Origin: CAJJDF01 sp965657945
Lineage (GTDB): Bacteria; Bacteroidota; Bacteroidia; Flavobacteriales_D; CAJJDF01
Reading direction: 5' to 3'
DNA length: 64,000 nt
NCBI GenBank assembly: GCA_965657945.1
Contig: CBFHPW010000001.1
Location: 62,001-126,000, forward strand
The position numbers were made by a program, and so were the translations under genes. Positions 15,977 through 24,740 of the stretch are shown piece by piece. Each line of letters opens with the position of its first letter. The stretch's first letter is position 1. The notes under the pieces were generated by a model. It saw only the letters and a list, made by a program, of their open reading frames with translations, was not told the origin of the DNA and did not search any database.

Positions 15977-17506
15977 TTAAATTTCTTCTCCCTTTTTATT
16001 TTTCAAATTGAAATACAAAAGATGTTTGGCAGTCTTGCCTTCTATGCTGATCCATGTTTTGTATTGGAAGAACCATTTTACTTGTCTCGAAATTAATCCT
16101 TTTTTGAAGTAGGCTTCTACAAATGGGTGAACTTGTAAAATGAGTCCTTTTGATTTATCTGCAGATTTTATGGCATGTTTTATTTGATCAGTGATAAGAA
16201 TTGCTGCCTGAACTTCACCCGTTCCATGACAAGTAGGACATGTTTCTTTTGTTTCAATTTCAGTCGCTGGCCTTAGTCGTTGTCTTGTGATTTCGACAAC
16301 CCCAAATTTGCTTGGTGGGATTAAGTTGTGTTTGGCTCTATCTGTGCTCATTTTCTCTTTCAAGAATTTGTAGAGCTTCATGTTGTTTTCATTGTTGTAC
16401 ATGTCAATGAAATCAACTGCAATGATACCTCCCATATCTCTGAGTCTTAATACTCTTGCAACTTCTTCAGCAGCTGCCATATTTACTTGCAGGGCATTTG
16501 CCTCAGCATCATTCTCTTTTCCTTTTCTATTTCCGCTATTTACGTCAATTACATGCATTGCCTCAGCATGATCGATGATAAGGTATCCACCTCCTTGCAT
16601 ATCTACTTTCCTACCAAAGCTAGCTTTTATTTGTTTGTGAATGCCGTTGGCTTGAAAAACATCGGAATTTCCTTTGTGAAGCTTAATGATTTTGGTTCTA
16701 TCCGGGGCAATCTTCCCAATGTACTCTTTTAATTCATGGTACATGATTTCATCATCTACCACAATGCTATTGAATGTTTCATTCAGCAAGTCTCGTACTA
16801 TGGCAGAAGCTCTGTTTAGTTCCCCTAGAATTTTTTTAGGGGGCTTTACATCCTTTACTCTTTGGTAAATGGAGAGCCACTTTTCATTCAATTCCTGAAG
16901 GTCCTGGTTTAGTTCTGCAACTTTTCTGTTTTGAGCAACAGTTCTAATTATCACACCAAAGTTTTTAGGTCTGATGCTTTCAATTAGCCTGATAAGTCTG
17001 TTTTTTTCTTCTGGATCTTCAATTTTTTGGGATACAGAAATTTTGTTTGAAAACGGAATTAATACTAAATATCTTCCTGGAAGTGTGATTTCAGAAGTTA
17101 CTTTTGGACCTTTGGAAGAGATTGGCTCTTTGGTAACTTGTACCAATATTTTTTGATTTGCAGAGATGAAATCTTTGATTTTTCCGTGCTTTTCAATTTC
17201 TGGCTCGATAGGAAAATCAAAACTTGGCTTTCCATTCAAAGCGATTTTGGTAGCCTTTTCAAATGATTTGTATGAAGCCCCTAAATCTGAATAGTGCAAA
17301 AATGCATCCTTGTCGTACCCTACATTAACAAACGCAGAATTTAATCCTGGATTAGTCCTTTTGACTTTTCCAAGAAAAATATCACCAGCAGCAAATGTTT
17401 TATCCTCTTCTTTCGATTCAGTGTGAATCTCAATAAGTTTTTTATCTTTTAAGAGGGCTATAACATCTTCATCTGGTTTAGACGAAATGATTAAATCTAA
17501 ACTCAC
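15977..17506 (-). CDS. rng: Ribonuclease E/G family endoribonuclease
   Basis: A 509-residue RNase E/G. It has an N-terminal S1 RNA-binding domain (about 35-125, KRTNPGLNSAFVNVGYDKDA, FLHYSDLG), the catalytic DNase I-like part with the two metal-binding Asp motifs HVIDVNSGNRK and GIIAVDFIDM, and a Zn-link-type Cys pair CPTCHGTGEV near residue 435. There is no long RNase E-type C-terminal scaffold, so it is closer to RNase G in length. It processes rRNA and turns over mRNA. The start is GTG at 17504-17506, with MSLDLIISS. It is separated from the upstream HU operon by a strong hairpin (17592-17615), so it probably has its own promoter in the 85 bp before the start. Confidence 0.93.
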   Translation of the reverse strand: MSLDLIISSKPDEDVIALLKDKKLIEIHTESKEEDKTFAAGDIFLGKVKRTNPGLNSAFVNVGYDKDAFLHYSDLGASYKSFEKATKIALNGKPSFDFPIEPEIEKHGKIKDFISANQKILVQVTKEPISSKGPKVTSEITLPGRYLVLIPFSNKISVSQKIEDPEEKNRLIRLIESIRPKNFGVIIRTVAQNRKVAELNQDLQELNEKWLSIYQRVKDVKPPKKILGELNRASAIVRDLLNETFNSIVVDDEIMYHELKEYIGKIAPDRTKIIKLHKGNSDVFQANGIHKQIKASFGRKVDMQGGGYLIIDHAEAMHVIDVNSGNRKGKENDAEANALQVNMAAAEEVARVLRLRDMGGIIAVDFIDMYNNENNMKLYKFLKEKMSTDRAKHNLIPPSKFGVVEITRQRLRPATEIETKETCPTCHGTGEVQAAILITDQIKHAIKSADKSKGLILQVHPFVEAYFKKGLISRQVKWFFQYKTWISIEGKTAKHLLYFNLKNKKGEEI

Positions 17507-17580
17507 TTGTTATGTGTAAATATGGGGGTGATTTGTGAAAAATAAATGTGTATTCTTTTGACACAAAAAGTTATTTTTTA

Positions 17581-17626
17581 TTAAACACAAAAAACAAGAT
17601 ACAATTATCTTGTTTAATGTGTTAAT
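17581..17626 (-). terminator. Rho-independent terminator of the HU/TPR/bS22-like operon
   Basis: AAACAAGATA (17592-17601) and TATCTTGTTT (17606-17615) form a perfect 10-bp stem with loop CAAT. Read on the minus strand the stem is followed by a T-rich run (TTTTTTGTG). The flanks (TTAAACACA and TGTGTTAA) can extend the stem with one bulge. It lies 31 bp after the stop of the 30-codon gene. Confidence 0.75.
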
Positions 17627-17646
17627 AGCACTGTGTTGGAAGAAAA

Positions 17647-17739
17647 TTATTTTTTCTTCTTGTGACGATTTTTTCTCAATCTCTTCTTTCTCTTGTGAGT
17701 CGCCATCTTACTTCTTTTCTTTTTCTTACCGCTTGGCAT
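17647..17739 (-). CDS. 30-residue basic ribosomal-type peptide (AURKAIP1/COX24-like)
   Basis: A very short gene. ATG 17737-17739 to TAA 17647-17649 codes for 30 residues: MPSGKKKKRSKMATHKRKKR, then LRKNRHKKKK. More than half of the residues are Lys or Arg. The central pattern KMxTHKxKKRxRKxRHKKK resembles the AURKAIP1/COX24 domain, found in mitochondrial mS38 and in small bacterial ribosomal proteins such as mycobacterial bS22; peptides nearly identical in pattern occur across Bacteroidota as I recall. It is probably a small ribosomal-subunit protein. It starts 5 nt after the TPR gene stop and is followed by a strong terminator. Confidence 0.8.
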   Translation of the reverse strand: MPSGKKKKRSKMATHKRKKRLRKNRHKKKK

Positions 17740-17744
17740 ATCTT

Positions 17745-18206
17745 TTAATTTTGGTTAATTATACTAATTCTTTCTTTTATTTCAATTTCTAACTCTTGGT
17801 TAGTGTTGAGTTTCGAGGCTCGGATTAAGCTTTCTAACGCTTCTTTCTTACTATCATTAAAAAAATGTGCGTCTGAAAGGGAGATTAATCCACTAACTTT
17901 CTCTGCTCCGCTAGTGATAGTGACAAATTTTTCAAATCTTTCTACCGCTTTGTCAAATTGTTGAGATTGCATCGAGAGTTTTCCTAATTCCCAGATTGCA
18001 TCCAGGTTGTTTGGGTCTTCTTCTAACACTGATTTCAACAATGTTACACCTTCCATAATTTCTCCTTGTTCAATAAGTAACGAGGCTTTTTTTACAGAAA
18101 CCTCTCCTTCATCGACACTGGGTGTTCTCGGAAAGAATTGCAAAGATATTAAAATAATAAGAGCTCCAATAACAAAAGCTAATATTTTTTTTGAATTGGA
18201 ACTCAT
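17745..18206 (-). CDS. Membrane-anchored TPR protein
   Basis: A 153-residue protein with one N-terminal membrane helix (KILAFVIGALIILISLQFF, residues about 7-25) and then three tetratricopeptide-like helical pairs: KKASLLIEQGEIMEGVTLLK with the following EDPNNLDAIWELGKLSMQSQ, QFDKAVERFEKFVTI, and LISLSDAHFFNDSKKEALES. TPR units mediate protein binding; this one would hang outside the membrane. I use ATG 18204-18206; an in-frame TTG at 18227 would add seven residues. It lies 29 nt after the HU gene and 5 nt before the 30-residue ribosomal-type gene. Similar TPR proteins accompany hup-rng in other Flavobacteriales. The partner is unknown. Confidence 0.85.
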   Translation of the reverse strand: MSSNSKKILAFVIGALIILISLQFFPRTPSVDEGEVSVKKASLLIEQGEIMEGVTLLKSVLEEDPNNLDAIWELGKLSMQSQQFDKAVERFEKFVTITSGAEKVSGLISLSDAHFFNDSKKEALESLIRASKLNTNQELEIEIKERISIINQN

Positions 18207-18235
18207 AAGTTTATTTTTAGTGATCAAAGAAAGAC

Positions 18236-18526
18236 TTATTTTACTTTCACGTGCTTTTTAACATCTTCTGAAAAGTCTTTTGCTGGTTTAAAAGAAGGGA
18301 TGTTATGAGCCGGAATGATAACGGAGGTGTTTTTAGAAATATTTCTACCTGTTTTTTTTGCTCTTTTTTTGATTACAAAGCTTCCAAATCCTCTCAGATA
18401 AACATTTTCACCTTTCACCATATTACCCTTTACGGTGCTCATGAATGATTCCACTGTCTGCAAGACAACATTTTTTTCAATTCCGGTCTTTTCGGATATT
18501 TGTTCAACGATTTCTGCTTTCGTCAT
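18236..18526 (-). CDS. HU/IHF-family DNA-binding protein
   Basis: A 96-residue histone-like protein: MTKAEIVEQISEKTGIEKNV, then helix VLQTVESFMSTVKGNM, the arm region RGFGSFVIKKRAKKTGRNIS, and PAHNIPSFKPAKDFSEDVKK. The length and the GFGSF and F-x-P-x-K motifs are those of HU/IHF. It bends and compacts DNA as a dimer. The loop NISKNTSVIIPAHNIP has the Pro that intercalates in DNA. It is the first gene of a three-gene unit with the TPR and ribosomal-type peptide genes. It diverges from mutY over 140 bp. Confidence 0.95.
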   Translation of the reverse strand: MTKAEIVEQISEKTGIEKNVVLQTVESFMSTVKGNMVKGENVYLRGFGSFVIKKRAKKTGRNISKNTSVIIPAHNIPSFKPAKDFSEDVKKHVKVK

Positions 18527-18666
18527 AGTTAATAATTGTTTGTTTATAAATCTCTAGGAATTACACTGCTAGAGGCCAGTCTCTCAAAATATCCACAAAT
18601 TTACTAATTTTACGGGTAAATTGTAAGTAAATTCATTTTTTTTAGTACCTAAATCAAACTAACAGC

Positions 18667-19719
18667 TTGAATAATAAAATTTTTCGTAAGAACCTCATCA
18701 ATTGGTATCAGTTAAATAAACGTGACTTACCTTTTAGGAAAACACAAGATGCCTACCTAATTTGGTTGTCCGAAATTATTTTACAACAAACCCGTGTATC
18801 CCAAGGTTTAGAGTATTACGAAAGATTTATAACAAAGTTTCCAAAGGTGGAAATTCTTGCTTCTGAGACGGAGGAGAACATTTTAAAAGAATGGCAAGGT
18901 TTGGGATATTATTCCCGGGCAAGAAACTTGCATTTTACAGCAAAATATGTTGTTGACGAATACAATGCTGTGTTTCCAACGAGTTATGAAGAGCTTATAA
19001 AACTTAAAGGAATTGGCGATTACACTGCCTCGGCCATTTCCTCTTTTTCATCTAAAGAGATTAGGCCTGTCGTGGATGGAAATGTATATCGTTTTATATC
19101 TAGGCTATACGGTGTAGAAACACCTATTAATACACCAAAAGCTCTGAAAGAATTTAAGTTGATTTTAAACGAATTGATAGATAAAAATCAGCCTGATATT
19201 TTCAATCAAGCCATAATTGAGTATGGAGCCTTGTGTTGTGTTCCCTCTTCTCCTGAATGCGAATCCTGCGTTTTTCAAGATTCTTGTTACGCTTTCTCCA
19301 AGGGAAAGGTGAATGATTTTCCGGTTAAGTTGAAAAAAAAGAAGTCGATACAACGATATTTGAACTTTATTGCCATTCAACAAGGAGATACTATTTGGCT
19401 GGAAAAGAGAGAGGGAAATGCCATTTGGAAAAACCTATACGAGTTTCCAAATATTGAGTCTGAAGATTTGTTTCGAACAGAAAAACTAACTCAACTGAAA
19501 AAAATGGGCTTGAAATTAAAAAGAGTGGGATTACCTATTAAACATGTTTTGTCACATCAGAATATTCAGGCTAAACTTTTTTTATGCGAACCCAATATTG
19601 AGTTTTCTCCCAAAACTAATTGGGTCTCTGTATCCAAATCCAAATTTCAAGATTATCCCATTCATCGTTTGATGGAAAAGATGATTGAAACGGAGTTAAC
19701 GGGTGAATTTGGGTATTAA
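18667..19719 (+). CDS. mutY: A/G-specific adenine glycosylase MutY
   Basis: A 350-residue base-excision repair enzyme that removes adenine mispaired with 8-oxoguanine. It shows the catalytic Glu in IWLSEIILQQTRVSQGL, a helix-hairpin-helix with the catalytic Asp (LKGIGDYTASAISSFSSKE, VVDGNV), and the 4Fe-4S loop C-x6-C-x2-C-x5-C (CVPSSPECESCVFQDSC). The C-terminal third is the NUDIX-like 8-oxoG-recognition domain, with KRVGLPIKHVLSHQ. The start is TTG at 18667; a stop lies at 18643-18645, no ATG or GTG lies between, and the protein begins at the expected place. Divergent from hup and followed by ssb. Confidence 0.95.
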   Translation: MNNKIFRKNLINWYQLNKRDLPFRKTQDAYLIWLSEIILQQTRVSQGLEYYERFITKFPKVEILASETEENILKEWQGLGYYSRARNLHFTAKYVVDEYNAVFPTSYEELIKLKGIGDYTASAISSFSSKEIRPVVDGNVYRFISRLYGVETPINTPKALKEFKLILNELIDKNQPDIFNQAIIEYGALCCVPSSPECESCVFQDSCYAFSKGKVNDFPVKLKKKKSIQRYLNFIAIQQGDTIWLEKREGNAIWKNLYEFPNIESEDLFRTEKLTQLKKMGLKLKRVGLPIKHVLSHQNIQAKLFLCEPNIEFSPKTNWVSVSKSKFQDYPIHRLMEKMIETELTGEFGY

Positions 19720-19775
19720 CTCATCGTTTTTATTTGTTGTTCCAAAATTGATTTAGTAAATTGAATGATTAATTG

Positions 19776-19783
19776 TAATTTTG
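19776..19783 (+). promoter_or_regulatory. Candidate -7 promoter element for ssb
   Basis: TAATTTTG fits the Bacteroidota -7 consensus TAnnTTTG exactly and ends 17 nt before the ssb start. No clear TTTG -33 partner is found at the usual distance. Confidence 0.4.
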
Positions 19784-19799
19784 ACAAAATCAATATAAT

Positions 19800-20222
19800 A
19801 TGGCAGGAGTAAACAAAGTAATTTTGGTAGGAAATTTGGGAAAAGACCCAGAGGTGAGACATTTAGAAAGTGGGGCAGTAGTTGCAAATTTTCCCCTAGC
19901 TACTTCGGAAACTTATAAAGACCGAAAAACAGGAGAAAGAATTACTCAAACCGAATGGCACAACGTGGTTATTTGGAGAGGTTTGGCAGAGGTAGCGGAA
20001 AAGTACTTAAAAAAAGGAAGTTCTGTGTATGTGGAAGGTAAATTGCGAACAAGGTCCTGGGACGATAAGGAAGGAAATAAGAGATATACTACTGAGATAG
20101 TGGCTGATAACATGACAATGTTAGGAGGGCGAAGCGCAGAGGGTTCAGAATCAAATGGCCCTGGACCTGAGAACTCAGGCTCTTCTTTTGATGATGATTC
20201 AAACGGTGATTTACCATTTTAA
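19800..20222 (+). CDS. ssb: Single-stranded DNA-binding protein
   Basis: A 140-residue SSB. The OB fold shows the family motifs NKVILVGNLGKDPEVRHLES, FPLATSE, TEWHNVVIWRGLAEVAEKYL, KGSSVYVEGKLRTRSW and YTTEIVADNMTMLGGR. The linker is short and the protein ends in the acidic tip DDDSNGDLPF, which recruits repair and replication partners. The neighbours mutY, gldE and gldD match the order known from other gliding Flavobacteriia. It starts at ATG 19800. Confidence 0.97.
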   Translation: MAGVNKVILVGNLGKDPEVRHLESGAVVANFPLATSETYKDRKTGERITQTEWHNVVIWRGLAEVAEKYLKKGSSVYVEGKLRTRSWDDKEGNKRYTTEIVADNMTMLGGRSAEGSESNGPGPENSGSSFDDDSNGDLPF

Positions 20223-20243
20223 TATATAAAAAAACGAAACTCA

Positions 20244-21578
20244 TTGGAACCTTCGAGTATTATGCCCTTTACTGGGCTACTGTTAACTTTTAATTCAATT
20301 TCACTTCCCGTAGCAATATCGTTGTTAGTAATGATAGTATTGCTAATAAGTTCCGCACTAATTTCTGGCTCGGAAGTGGCTTTCTTTTCCATAGATGCGA
20401 AAGATAGAGAATCATTAAATGCAGAAAAAGACCCAAAATCGTTGCGTGTTTTGGATCAATTGGTAAAGCCCAAGAAATTATTGGCTACCATACTCATAGC
20501 GAATAACTTTATTAATATCGCCATTGTAATTCTCTCCACTTACATCATTAATAATCTCATATCTTTTGGGCCCAATGAAGAGATAATGAATTTTGTCGTC
20601 ACTGTGGTAGTCGCTACTTTTTTAATCCTCCTAGTGGGAGAAGTTATCCCAAAAGTGTACGCGACAAACAACAGCGTAAAATTGGCGAAATTCATGGCCT
20701 CCCCTTTGTTGATTGTAGGGAAAGTTTGTTCTCCTTTGAGCAACCTTTTAGTGCGAAGTACTTCTTTTATTGATAAACGGATAAAAAAATCTGGAACAGA
20801 AATTTCTGTGAATGATTTGGATCATGCTCTTGAGATTACTGATATAGAGGGTGTAACTGAGGAAGACAAAAAAATCCTAGAGGGAATAGTAAAGTTTGGA
20901 GAAACTGATGTGAAGCAAATTATGAAATCGAGGGTGGATGTAATTGCTTTCGATGAGGCGAATTCTTTCTCTGAGTTGCTTCCTCAAATTATCGAAAATG
21001 GGTATTCAAGAATTCCTATTTTCAAAGAATCATTTGATAACGTTTCGGGAGTGTTATACGTCAAAGACCTACTTCCACACATCGATTCTGGTGAGTTTGA
21101 TTGGAGATTGTTGATAAGAAAACCATTTTTTGTTCCAGAAAGTAAAAAGATAGACGATTTGTTGCGCCAGTTTCAAGAATCTAAAGTTCACATGGCGATT
21201 GTAGTAGACGAGTATGGCGGAACTTCTGGGATAGTCACTTTAGAAGATGTAATTGAAGAGATTTTAGGCGAGATTTCGGATGAATTTGATGATGACGATA
21301 TTGTTTACTCCAAAATTGATGAGAACAACTACGTGTTTGAAGGAAAAATTTCGCTGGTAGATATGTACAAAATAATGGACATTGAAGGAGAGATATTTGA
21401 GGATGAAAAAGGGGAAGCCGACACGCTAGCTGGATTCTTAATCGAAAAGTCGGGAAAAATAATGAAGAAGAACGAACGAATAAAGTTTGGTGGATATTTA
21501 TTTGAGGTGGAAGCGGCAGATAAACGAAGAATAAAACAAGTAAAGGTTACGCGTAAAACTGAATTGGATAATGACTAG
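20244..21578 (+). CDS. gldE: Gliding motility-associated protein GldE (CNNM/CorC type)
   Basis: A 444-residue inner-membrane protein. The N-terminal part is a DUF21 (CNNM) membrane domain (residues about 20-195, four hydrophobic stretches including SLLVMIVLLISSALISGSEV and NFVVTVVVATFLILLVGEVI). Two CBS domains (about 215-340) include VSGVLYVKDLLPHID and VVDEYGGTSGIVTLEDVIEE. A CorC/HlyC domain forms the C-terminus. GldE was first described beside gldD in Flavobacterium johnsoniae, where it helps GldD function in gliding; the CNNM/CorC family transports Mg2+ or related ions. The first codon is TTG 20244 (MEPSS, similar to other GldE starts); ATG 20262 is an alternative. It overlaps gldD by 8 nt. 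Confidence 0.93.
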   Translation: MEPSSIMPFTGLLLTFNSISLPVAISLLVMIVLLISSALISGSEVAFFSIDAKDRESLNAEKDPKSLRVLDQLVKPKKLLATILIANNFINIAIVILSTYIINNLISFGPNEEIMNFVVTVVVATFLILLVGEVIPKVYATNNSVKLAKFMASPLLIVGKVCSPLSNLLVRSTSFIDKRIKKSGTEISVNDLDHALEITDIEGVTEEDKKILEGIVKFGETDVKQIMKSRVDVIAFDEANSFSELLPQIIENGYSRIPIFKESFDNVSGVLYVKDLLPHIDSGEFDWRLLIRKPFFVPESKKIDDLLRQFQESKVHMAIVVDEYGGTSGIVTLEDVIEEILGEISDEFDDDDIVYSKIDENNYVFEGKISLVDMYKIMDIEGEIFEDEKGEADTLAGFLIEKSGKIMKKNERIKFGGYLFEVEAADKRRIKQVKVTRKTELDND

Positions 21579-22140
21579 AGTTTTTGTTTTTTTATTGTTG
21601 ATAGTGCTTTTGTTTCAATGCAAACAAGAGGTGTATTATCCCAAGCCTTTGGGGAATTTTCGTATCGGTTTTCCCGAAAAAGACAGTGTGAAAACTTACG
21701 AAGGATCATGTGGTTTTCATTATGAATATCCTTTTTTTGCGGTGATACAAGAAAAAGCAAACTGTAACCAAGATATGTACTTTCCGCATTACAATGCGGT
21801 GTTGCATATTACCAGTATCAAAATGTCAGGCGAAGGAAACAACACGTTATTTTATCATTCCGAATATTCGAGAAAGTTGGCTTACGAACATAGAATAAAA
21901 GCGGATGCCATCAATGAATCTGTGTATAAAAACGACTCGACAAAAGTGTACGGAGTTGCCTATGACATTATAGGAAACGTAGCGAGTAATTATCAGTTTT
22001 TCCTGACCGATAGTAACGAAAATTTCTTTCGAGGTTCTCTTTATTTTAATGAGAAACCAAATATTGATTCTGTGCGACCCGTTTTGAACTTCCTGAAGCA
22101 TAACATCGAAGGAATGATTCAGTCTTTTGATTGGAATTAG
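21571..22140 (+). CDS. gldD: Gliding motility lipoprotein GldD
   Basis: A 189-residue lipoprotein. The signal peptide MTRVFVFLLLIVLLFQC ends at Cys17, followed by KQEVYYPKPLGNFRIGFPEK, the conserved GldD opening. Later segments include YEYPFFAVIQ and YDIIGNVASNYQFFLTDSNE, then NFFRGSLYFNEKPNIDSVRP, also typical of GldD. In Flavobacterium johnsoniae GldD is required for gliding and is part of the machinery that depends on the T9SS core; its exact task is not known. It overlaps gldE by 8 nt, showing translational coupling. A strong hairpin follows. Confidence 0.95.
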   Translation: MTRVFVFLLLIVLLFQCKQEVYYPKPLGNFRIGFPEKDSVKTYEGSCGFHYEYPFFAVIQEKANCNQDMYFPHYNAVLHITSIKMSGEGNNTLFYHSEYSRKLAYEHRIKADAINESVYKNDSTKVYGVAYDIIGNVASNYQFFLTDSNENFFRGSLYFNEKPNIDSVRPVLNFLKHNIEGMIQSFDWN

Positions 22141-22156
22141 CTCCCTTTACATCAAA

Positions 22157-22190
22157 AAAAAGCTTCCTTTTACAGAAGCTTTAGTTTCTT
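22157..22190. terminator. Bidirectional terminator between gldD and the ABC permease gene
   Basis: AAAGCTTC (22159-22166) pairs with GAAGCTTT (22175-22182) around loop CTTTTACA. A run of eight A precedes it, which gives a T-run on the minus strand; the plus side has a weaker T-rich tail. Confidence 0.7.
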
Positions 22191-22210
22191 ATTATTCAGT
22201 GTAAGAAAGA

Positions 22211-23608
22211 TTATTTGTACCGAATCCACTTGAACATTTCTTTGTAGGTAACTTTTTTACCGTACATCAATATTCCAGTTTTGTATATTCTGGCTCCTAT
22301 CCAAGTAGTTCCCACGAAAGTAAGTGCCAATATTCCTATTGACAAAAGAACTTCCCATAATTCGACAGATTCCATTGCTATTCGTATTAGCATTACCACG
22401 GGCGAAGTCAACGGAATCATCGAAAGCCAAAACATGGCTGGTCCTTCAGGATTTGTCATCACGGATAATTGTGCAACATACAATCCAAGCATGAGAGGAA
22501 TCATGACTGGAATAAGAAATTGTTGAGTATCCGTTTCGCTGTCTACAGCAGCCCCAATCGCAGCGTACAGAGCCGAATACAACAGGTAGCCTCCAAGAAA
22601 ATAAACAAGGAATGACGAAACCAATGCGAGCCAAGGCAAACTAAAAATGGTATTCAAAACTTGTCCTTTTCCACTGTCCACCATTTGGGCCATATCTGTA
22701 GAAGACATCTGAGACATTGCTTCCGGAGAGGAGCCTAACCCTAATAAGGGAGTAATTATGGTAACTAAAATTCCTGTCAAGATAATCCAAAATAAGAATT
22801 GAGTTAATCCCACAAGACCCACGCCTACAATTTTACCCATCATGATTTGGAAAGGTTTCACGGAGGAAATAATTACTTCAATAATTCTATTTGTTTTTTC
22901 CTCAATTACTCCTCTCATTACTTGCATTCCAAAAGTGAGAATAAACATCACAATGATGATCGAAAAGCCGAAACCAGTATATGCTGCAATCTTGAATTCA
23001 GCTTTGTTTTCGATTGGGTTACCGTTCTCGTCCAGATTGGTTGAAGCAATTGGAGTCAATCCAACTTTTGTTTTGATTTTGTCGTATTTGGCTTTGTCCA
23101 CACCCTCTTTTTCCATCAGAAGCGCCTCACGAGCTTCGTTAATTAGCGAAATTATTTTTGTTTCTGTGGGTGAGTTTGGAGCTTTTTTATAAATCAAGTT
23201 GGCTTTGTTATCAGCTTGATCGATCAAGTTTGGAGGAAGATAAACCAAGTAATCGTATTTCCCCTCTTCTTTTTGAAACTCGATAATGGCACTCGCATAA
23301 CTTGATTTTGCTTCGCGAAATTGAAGAAAACCATTCTCATTCACTTTGTTTTCAGCTTCTCGTGCTTTGTTGTCTCTGATTATTTTGGCTTTTTCTTTAT
23401 TCAATATCAATTCCATGCCTTCATACATGAGAGTAGTTTCATCCACCACTAAGATGTTGTAATTCTCCTCCTTTGGCATCGCCAATAAAACAATTGCCGC
23501 AAAGAATCCTGCAAATAAAATTGGTCCCAAAACGGTCATAAGAATAAATGACTTTTTCTTTACACGAGTAAGGTATTCTCGTTTGATTATTAAGCTTGTT
23601 TTATTCAT
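22211..23608 (-). CDS. ABC-2 type transporter permease (NatB-like)
   Basis: A 465-residue integral membrane protein of the ABC-2 (NatB/YhaP) family. It opens with a cytoplasmic MNKTSLIIKREYLTRVKKKS, a first membrane helix (FILMTVLGPILFAGFFAAIV), a long outer loop of about 160 residues, and five to six helices after residue 190 (YTGFGFSIIIVMFILTFGMQ, VMRGVIEEKTNRIIEVIISS, the typical ABC-2 signature). It forms an exporter with the ATPase encoded 5 nt upstream. NatAB was first linked to Na+ efflux, but the substrate here is not known. The gene ends at the terminator shared with gldD. Confidence 0.93.
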   Translation of the reverse strand: MNKTSLIIKREYLTRVKKKSFILMTVLGPILFAGFFAAIVLLAMPKEENYNILVVDETTLMYEGMELILNKEKAKIIRDNKAREAENKVNENGFLQFREAKSSYASAIIEFQKEEGKYDYLVYLPPNLIDQADNKANLIYKKAPNSPTETKIISLINEAREALLMEKEGVDKAKYDKIKTKVGLTPIASTNLDENGNPIENKAEFKIAAYTGFGFSIIIVMFILTFGMQVMRGVIEEKTNRIIEVIISSVKPFQIMMGKIVGVGLVGLTQFLFWIILTGILVTIITPLLGLGSSPEAMSQMSSTDMAQMVDSGKGQVLNTIFSLPWLALVSSFLVYFLGGYLLYSALYAAIGAAVDSETDTQQFLIPVMIPLMLGLYVAQLSVMTNPEGPAMFWLSMIPLTSPVVMLIRIAMESVELWEVLLSIGILALTFVGTTWIGARIYKTGILMYGKKVTYKEMFKWIRYK

Positions 23609-23613
23609 CGCTT

Positions 23614-24552
23614 TTAGTTTTTTCGGTTCAGTTTGTTATTCGTGTTCACTACTTCAATAAAAATTTCGCTCATTGTAGGGATGATTTCATTCACTTGTTT
23701 TAAGTCTATATCCTCTGAAATTAAAGTTGAAAGAAGATTGTTTAATTTGTTTTCTCCTAAAATTTTCACAATTGCCCGGTGGTTTTCGTTGTCAAAGCTG
23801 TGTTTTTCAATCAACTCATAATTAGTCCAAAGGGCATTGGCAAACCCTATCATGTTTCCTTTGAAGTCAATTTCATACATGTTTTTACTAAAATCTTTTT
23901 TAATGTCCGAGACTTTTCCGTCTAGCACTTTTTTGGAAGAATTAATCAAGGCGATATTGTCACATATTTCCTCAACAGAACCCATGTTGTGGGTAGAAAG
24001 GAAAATAGTGGCTCCTTCTTCTTTTAACTTCATTATTTCCGACTTAATAAGGTTGGCATTTATCGGGTCAAATCCACTAAAGGGTTCATCCAGAATCAAG
24101 ATTTTTGGCTTGTGAAGAACCGTAGTGATAAACTGCACTTTTTGAGCCATCCCTTTTGATAGTTCCTCTACTTTTTTGTTCCACCAGTTGCCAATTTCAA
24201 ATTTTTCGAACCATTGTAGCAATTCCCGTTTGGCATCTTGTTTACTCATTCCTTTCAGCTGAGCTAGGTACATGGCTTGTTCTCCAATTTGCATTTTTTT
24301 ATACAAGCCTCTTTCTTCTGGCAGATAGCCAATTTGTTCAATGTGCTTAGGGCTTAATCTTTCTCCATTAATTATAATTTCTCCAGAGTCTGGCGCTGTG
24401 ATTTGATTCACAATTCTAATTAAAGACGTTTTTCCGGCTCCGTTTGGCCCCAAAAGTCCAAATATAGATTGCTTTTCTACGCTCAAGCTCACATCATTTA
24501 GTGCAACGTGGTTGTGGTAGGATTTATGTATATTTTTTGCTTCAAAAATCAT
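23614..24552 (-). CDS. ABC transporter ATP-binding protein (NatA-like)
   Basis: A 312-residue ABC ATPase: Walker A GPNGAGKTS (about residue 39), Q-loop, the ABC signature LSKGMAQKV, Walker B ILILDEPFSGFDP and the H-loop STHNMGS. The C-terminal 80 residues are the extension common in NatA-type proteins that energise ABC-2 permeases; it works with the protein encoded 5 nt downstream. I place the start at ATG 24550-24552 (MIFEAKNIHKSY), which fits the family; the frame is open for 24 more codons upstream but that stretch is not ABC-like. Confidence 0.94.
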   Translation of the reverse strand: MIFEAKNIHKSYHNHVALNDVSLSVEKQSIFGLLGPNGAGKTSLIRIVNQITAPDSGEIIINGERLSPKHIEQIGYLPEERGLYKKMQIGEQAMYLAQLKGMSKQDAKRELLQWFEKFEIGNWWNKKVEELSKGMAQKVQFITTVLHKPKILILDEPFSGFDPINANLIKSEIMKLKEEGATIFLSTHNMGSVEEICDNIALINSSKKVLDGKVSDIKKDFSKNMYEIDFKGNMIGFANALWTNYELIEKHSFDNENHRAIVKILGENKLNNLLSTLISEDIDLKQVNEIIPTMSEIFIEVVNTNNKLNRKN

Positions 24553-24682
24553 GATTCTAATTTTGGTTAGATAAAAATAACATTTTGAAAAGACTTGTCG
24601 ATTAAAAATTGTTAAATGGTTCAAGAAAATGTTCAGAGGTCACTCAATCCAAGATTTTCCTTCCCTTAAAGTTTGTGTTGAA

Positions 24683-24722
24683 TATAAAAAAAAGCGTCAT
24701 TCAAGAAAGAATGACGCTTTTA
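24683..24722 (-). terminator. Rho-independent terminator of the M49 peptidase gene
   Basis: AAAGCGTCATTC (24691-24702) and GAATGACGCTTT (24709-24720) form a perfect 12-bp stem with loop AAGAAA. On the minus strand the stem is followed by eight T. It lies 20 bp after the peptidase stop codon. Confidence 0.85.
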
Positions 24723-24740
24723 GTTAGGTGAGAAGTATGG

